From assembly GCF_008271465.1 (NCBI RefSeq), contig NZ_VMDU01000006.1:107068-171067 (forward strand): a stretch of DNA of 64,000 nt, written 5' to 3'. Under the pieces are notes generated by a model. The model ran no database searches. It was not told the DNA's origin and saw nothing but the letters and a program-made list of their open reading frames with translations. This DNA comes from Tabrizicola flagellatus (GTDB lineage: Bacteria > Pseudomonadota > Alphaproteobacteria > Rhodobacterales > Rhodobacteraceae). Both the position numbers and the translations under genes were made by a program. Below are positions 60,907 through 64,000 of this stretch, piece by piece. Positions within the stretch are counted from its first letter, which is position 1. Each line of letters begins with the position of its first letter.

Positions 60907-61242
60907 TCAGAACAGCTTGCCGCCGAGCGGCACCTCCTGGTCCGGGCCGATCAGCACCACCGCGCCCTCGGCGTCGGGCAGGCCCAGGACCAGCACCTCG
61001 GACAGGACCGGGCCGATCTGGCGCGGCGGGAAGTTGACCACGGCCAGCACCTGCCGACCGACGAGATCCTCGAGCCGGTAGTGTTTCGTGATCTGGGCCG
61101 AGGAGCGTTTCTCGCCGATCTCCGGCCCGAAATCGACCCAGAGCCTGTAGGCGGGCTTCCGCGCCTCGGGGAAGGGTTCGGCGCGGGTGATGCGGCCGAC
61201 GCGGATGTCCACGCGGGCGAAGTCGTCGTAGGTGATGGTCAT
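60907..61242 (-). CDS. csaA: tRNA-binding domain protein (CsaA-like)
   Basis: A 111-residue protein with the OB-fold tRNA-binding (EMAP/ArgT) pattern: DFARVDIRVGRITRAEPFPEARKPAY (quoted in part: VDIRVGRITRAEPFP) and QVLAVVNFPPRQIGPVLSEVLVLG. CsaA is a dimeric tRNA-binding chaperone. Its ATG overlaps the proC stop region (61239-61242). Confidence 0.87.
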   Translation of the reverse strand: MTITYDDFARVDIRVGRITRAEPFPEARKPAYRLWVDFGPEIGEKRSSAQITKHYRLEDLVGRQVLAVVNFPPRQIGPVLSEVLVLGLPDAEGAVVLIGPDQEVPLGGKLF

Positions 61243-62051
61243 TTGCCGAGTTCCCGCCCCCTATCGGCGGCGGCCTTCACCGCCCGACGCATCAGGGCCG
61301 GGAAGCCCGACTCCGGGTCCATCAGCACCGCCAGCGCCGCCGCCGTGGTGCCACCGGGCGAGGTCACGTTGATGCGAAGCTGCGCGGCGCTTTCGGGGCT
61401 CTGATAGGCCAGTTCCCCCGCCCCGCAGACCGTGGCGCGGGCGAGTTGCATCGCCATCCCGGCGGGCAGGCCCTCGGCTTCCCCTGCGGCGGCGAGGGCT
61501 TCAATCAGGTGGAAGACATAGGCGGGGCCCGAGCCCGAGACGGCGGTAACCGCGTCGATCTGGTCCTCGGAAGCAAGGTCCACCACCTCGCCCACGGCGG
61601 CCATCAGGTCGCGCGCCAGGGCGAAATCGGCGTCCGACACATGGGAGTTGCGGCAGAGCGCGGTGATCCCCCTGCCGACCATCGCGGGCGTGTTCGGCAT
61701 GGTGCGGACGATGGGGGTGCGGATGCCCAGCACATCCTCGAAGGTAGCGATCTTCGTTCCGGCGGCAATCGAGACGAACAGCGTCCTGCCGTTGCCGAGC
61801 GCCTGCAGGGCCGGCAGCGCCGCGCCCATCATCTGCGGCTTGACCGCCAGCACCGCCACGGCGGGCGCCGGCGGAACGCCCTTGTTCAGGTGAACGCCGG
61901 TGCCTTTCAGCCAGTCAGTCGGGTTCGGCTCGATCACCCAGACCGAGGCCGGCGGCACCCCGGCGGCCAGCCAGCCGGTCAACAGCGCCGTCCCCATCTT
62001 GCCGCAGCCCAGGAGCACCAGCCCCTCGCGGGTCACACGATCCAGGTTCAT
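61239..62051 (-). CDS. proC: Pyrroline-5-carboxylate reductase
   Basis: A 270-residue enzyme of proline synthesis. NAD(P)-binding GCGKMGTALLTGWLAAG (about residues 15-31), AVKPQMM, RTMPNTPAMVG and the carboxyl AVSGSGPAYVFHLIEA are all diagnostic. Length matches the family. ATG at 62051 chosen; a 20-codon extension is not family-like. Confidence 0.94.
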   Translation of the reverse strand: MNLDRVTREGLVLLGCGKMGTALLTGWLAAGVPPASVWVIEPNPTDWLKGTGVHLNKGVPPAPAVAVLAVKPQMMGAALPALQALGNGRTLFVSIAAGTKIATFEDVLGIRTPIVRTMPNTPAMVGRGITALCRNSHVSDADFALARDLMAAVGEVVDLASEDQIDAVTAVSGSGPAYVFHLIEALAAAGEAEGLPAGMAMQLARATVCGAGELAYQSPESAAQLRINVTSPGGTTAAALAVLMDPESGFPALMRRAVKAAADRGRELGK

Positions 62052-62079
62052 CCCATCCCCCTTTCGAACCGGGGGCAGG

Positions 62080-62583
62080 TTAGGCGCGGCCGTAGGCCTC
62101 GGCAATGGCAACCTTCATCGCCTCGGCCGGGGACTGGTCGCCCCAGGAGACGAGCTGGAAGGCCGGGTAGAACCGCTCCGAGGCGCTGACCGCGCTGGCG
62201 ATCAGGCGGTCGATCTGTTCCGGCCCGGCCATCTGGCCGCCCGACAGCACCAGCCCGTAGCGCCAGACCATCAGCTTCTGTTCCGCCCACCAGGTGAAGG
62301 CGCCGGACCAGACCATATCGTTGCAGCGGTTCAGCACGTCGAGGAGGGCAGGCAGCTTTTCGGCGGGCGGGTCCATCTCGAAGGTGCAGATCAGGCGCAG
62401 GGTTTCGTCCTGGTCGCTCCACGCCAGGGTCAGGGAATAGGTGCGCCATTGCCCCTCGACCGCCATGGCGATCTGGTCGTCGGTCACGCGGTCGAATTCC
62501 CAGGCGTGGTGTTCGGCCAGGGTTTCGACGATGTCGATGGGGTGGAGATCCTCCATCACAGCGTAGTCTTCGGAAAGCGACAT
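62080..62583 (-). CDS. YbjN domain-containing protein
   Basis: A 167-residue protein of the YbjN/T3SS-chaperone-like fold: DIVETLAEHHAWEFDRVTDDQIAMAVEGQW (quoted in part: VETLAEHHAWEFDRV) and LLDVLNRCNDMVWSGAFTW. It may be a putative sensory transduction regulator; the function is not established. GAGG six bases before ATG 62583. It precedes proC by 28 bases and is probably in the same operon. Confidence 0.85.
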   Translation of the reverse strand: MSLSEDYAVMEDLHPIDIVETLAEHHAWEFDRVTDDQIAMAVEGQWRTYSLTLAWSDQDETLRLICTFEMDPPAEKLPALLDVLNRCNDMVWSGAFTWWAEQKLMVWRYGLVLSGGQMAGPEQIDRLIASAVSASERFYPAFQLVSWGDQSPAEAMKVAIAEAYGRA

Positions 62584-62880
62584 GCCCGGCCTCATCATGA
62601 AGCTTCTCGCGGGCCGAAACCCACTAGAAACTGGGTATCTGGCAAGGGTCTGCGTTTGCCTGACGAGGCCCTTACTAGATATGGTGGGACAGGAGCGAAA
62701 GCCTGTAAAGCGATTTCTTGCGAAAATAGCTGTGGAAAAGCGGATGTGGCGTGACATCAGAATCTGCACACTTTGACAACAGAGTTTGCAGCAAAACGAT
62801 TTTCGATCGGTGGCTTCCAGAGGTGCATAGAGAGGGTTCTATCGCGCTTTGAAAGGTGCCTTGCCCCCATCCGTGAGCGA
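62584..62880. other. Less GC-rich interval at the prophage edge
   Basis: 297 bases with no supported gene. They are notably AT-richer than the flanks, with words such as TTTTCGAT and AAGCGATTTCTTGCG. The interval lies between a core gene and phage-like genes, so it may contain an attachment-site remnant, but I see no clear direct repeat within the window. Confidence 0.5.
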
Positions 62881-63237
62881 TCAGAAGTTCGAGCCGATGA
62901 CAACTGGAATGAAGCCCTGGCTCGGCCATGTCTCCTGGAGGCCACCAGGCCACTGGATGTGAAACAGACCGATGCAGCTCCTCCGTTCGACGGCCGTGTC
63001 AGTCGCCGTCCAGGCGTAAAACACAACCCCGTCGGTCGGGGCGAGTGTCACCATCTGGCCGTCGATCCGATAGCTGCCGTTCGCGATGATCGCCGGCGCA
63101 TTATCAATGAATACCGCGTTCGCTGCCTCGTCGCGCAATGAGAACGTGACCCCGGTCGCCAGCGACAGATCGATGCCGAACTTGTAAGCAATCCAGGGAC
63201 TGCGGTCGCCCCTGCGGATCGTGAACCTGGCAGCCAT
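62881..63237 (-). CDS. Phage-like hypothetical protein
   Basis: A 118-residue protein (MAARFTIRRGDRSPWIAYKFG) with a beta-rich composition; the opening resembles small phage structural proteins of the BppU/minor tail type with TFSLRDEAANAVFIDN. This is weak similarity by eye. It overlaps the stop of the upstream phage-like gene (ATGA at 63239-63236). Confidence 0.6.
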   Translation of the reverse strand: MAARFTIRRGDRSPWIAYKFGIDLSLATGVTFSLRDEAANAVFIDNAPAIIANGSYRIDGQMVTLAPTDGVVFYAWTATDTAVERRSCIGLFHIQWPGGLQETWPSQGFIPVVIGSNF

Positions 63238-63863
63238 CACGAGATCTCCATGATTTGGCCCCTACGGACCGGGTTAAGAACCATGCCGGTGCGGGGCGGC
63301 TGCTCGAGCAGTATCCCGGCTCTCGGCCAACCGGCGGCAAATGCGAGATTGCCGGTGGAGTAGTCCGCCGCGCCTGCGATCGCTCCGATCGCACCGCCAG
63401 AAAGGTCAAGACCGCCCATTCCTGTGGCGGCCGCCCGGACGACTGCGCCCCCCGATCCGACCAGGCTCAGCCCGCCTACCGCCCGGCCTTCGGACAGGGC
63501 CATCCCGTCGCCGCTTCCGGAAAACTCCAACCCGCCACTGGCTTCGGCGATTGTTCGCGCTGCTCCATCCCCTTGGCCACTCAGGGCCAGCAACCCACCG
63601 GCTACACCGTCTGCGGTTGCCTCCGCGGTCCCCTCGCCAGCCAGCGATAGAGCGCCGGTCGTGGCTGCCCCGGCCGGGACAATGGCCGCGCCACTGCCGG
63701 AAAAGGGAAGCGCGCCAACCCCATCTCCCCGGACTGCGGCAGTGCCGGAGGATGTGCCTCCCAGCACAACCGTGCCTGCCGCCGCGCCCTGAGCTGGCAC
63801 TTCAACGCCGGACCCGATGTCGAACACCGCCGGATCGAAGATGCTGTCATCGAACAGGGGCAT
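63237..63863 (-). CDS. Repeat-rich phage-like protein
   Basis: A 208-residue protein. The start MPLFDDSIFDPAVFDIG is of a type seen in phage structural genes (FDPAVFD). Residues about 30-170 consist of six or seven degenerate repeats of 19-20 residues with the pattern [AG]-L-x-[FL]-[SA]-G-x-G-x-A, such as ALPFSGSGAAIV and GLEFSGSGDGMA. Gly/Ala/Ser content is extreme. Likely a fibre or tail-associated beta-solenoid; no homologous family is named. Confidence 0.6.
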   Translation of the reverse strand: MPLFDDSIFDPAVFDIGSGVEVPAQGAAAGTVVLGGTSSGTAAVRGDGVGALPFSGSGAAIVPAGAATTGALSLAGEGTAEATADGVAGGLLALSGQGDGAARTIAEASGGLEFSGSGDGMALSEGRAVGGLSLVGSGGAVVRAAATGMGGLDLSGGAIGAIAGAADYSTGNLAFAAGWPRAGILLEQPPRTGMVLNPVRRGQIMEIS

Positions 63864-63899
63864 CTGTCAGACTCCCGCGATCACAGCCCGTTCCGCATG

Positions 63900-64000
63900 T
63901 CAGTAGTCGCTTTCGATGTAGAGGCCCATGGTGGCAAACCCGATCACGGACGAGGTGCCGCCAACGCTGATGTATCCGTTGGGCGCCAGAAGTTGCGTAG
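63900..64000 (-). CDS. Phage-like protein, carboxyl end only
   Basis: The last 32 codons of a gene running in from beyond the window (TQLLAPNGYISVGGTSSVIG..., stop TGA at 63902-63900). Composition fits a phage structural protein and it continues the minus-strand set at 62881-63863. The amino end is outside the window. Confidence 0.45.
   Translation of the reverse strand, partial: TQLLAPNGYISVGGTSSVIGFATMGLYIESDY

Noticed and set aside
60824..61081. Plus-strand ORF opposite csaA
   Set aside because: Ser/Pro/Arg composition and antisense position to csaA indicate a shadow.
62773..63141. Plus-strand 122-codon ORF at the phage edge
   Set aside because: It overlaps the better-supported minus-strand phage-like gene and shows no recognisable motif or ribosome site.

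Overview
The window is GC-rich, densely packed alphaproteobacterial chromosome and looks like Rhodobacterales (Rhodobacter/Paracoccus relatives). The lineage call rests on a malyl-CoA lyase that I recognise as very close to Rhodobacter Mcl1, a split F0 ATP-synthase operon with a b' subunit, a GAAC-N7-GAAC SOS box, cytochrome c', the znuA / zur-znuCB layout, and many small GC-rich palindromes between genes. No rRNA, transposase or CRISPR array was seen. About 75 protein genes, one tRNA and one riboswitch are supported.

Layout. 1-4319: recQ (cut by the window edge), yggT, a thioesterase, a UMF1-type MFS carrier coupled to mepA, and a queuosine-precursor-type transporter. 4320-12617: an amide-utilisation operon. 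A leader with an 18-codon ORF behind an extraordinary Shine-Dalgarno and two terminator-like hairpins precedes amiC-amiR (amide sensor and ANTAR antiterminator), a peptide-type ABC importer and an acetamidase/formamidase. 12647-17946: a TetR regulator divergent from a polyamine-type ABC operon that ends in a metallo-hydrolase gene; a MITE-like inverted-repeat element sits inside the operon. 18041-31252: housekeeping and small-molecule genes (arfB, an APH-like kinase, pncA-pncB, trhO, an LLM oxidoreductase, RidA, LysR, a NYN-LOTUS protein, an acyltransferase, ybaK, glutathione-dependent formaldehyde dehydrogenase, twin I78 inhibitors, cytochrome c').

31392-36733: an SOS-controlled imuB without its usual partners, rpoN, a HyuA-type ATPase and tRNA-Met. 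36837-41835: a cobalamin riboswitch followed by a DUF1636 gene, a B12/metal-chelate ABC importer and cobQ. 42065-45132: zinc uptake (znuA divergent from zur-znuC-znuB) with Zur-like sites and His-rich stretches. 45227-52426: a hypothetical envelope protein, agmatinase, a caspase-like gene with a one-base frameshift, a dimethylglycine dehydrogenase-like enzyme, two tandem small membrane proteins and ArsR. 52619-55189: atpI-B-E-b'-b with a terminator. 55319-59965: azlCD, yaiI, a D-amino-acid aminotransferase paired with a dipeptide epimerase, and mcl1. 60022-62583: a less GC-rich lipoprotein patch, then csaA-proC and ybjN. 62881-64000: the edge of what looks like a prophage on the minus strand, including a repeat-rich protein.

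The strongest regulatory story is the amide operon: AmiC should sense an amide, release AmiR, and AmiR should suppress termination in the leader so that importer and amidase are made together. The most unusual local signal is the 16-nt stretch in that leader that matches the complement of the 16S rRNA 3' end, placed directly on a tiny ORF.
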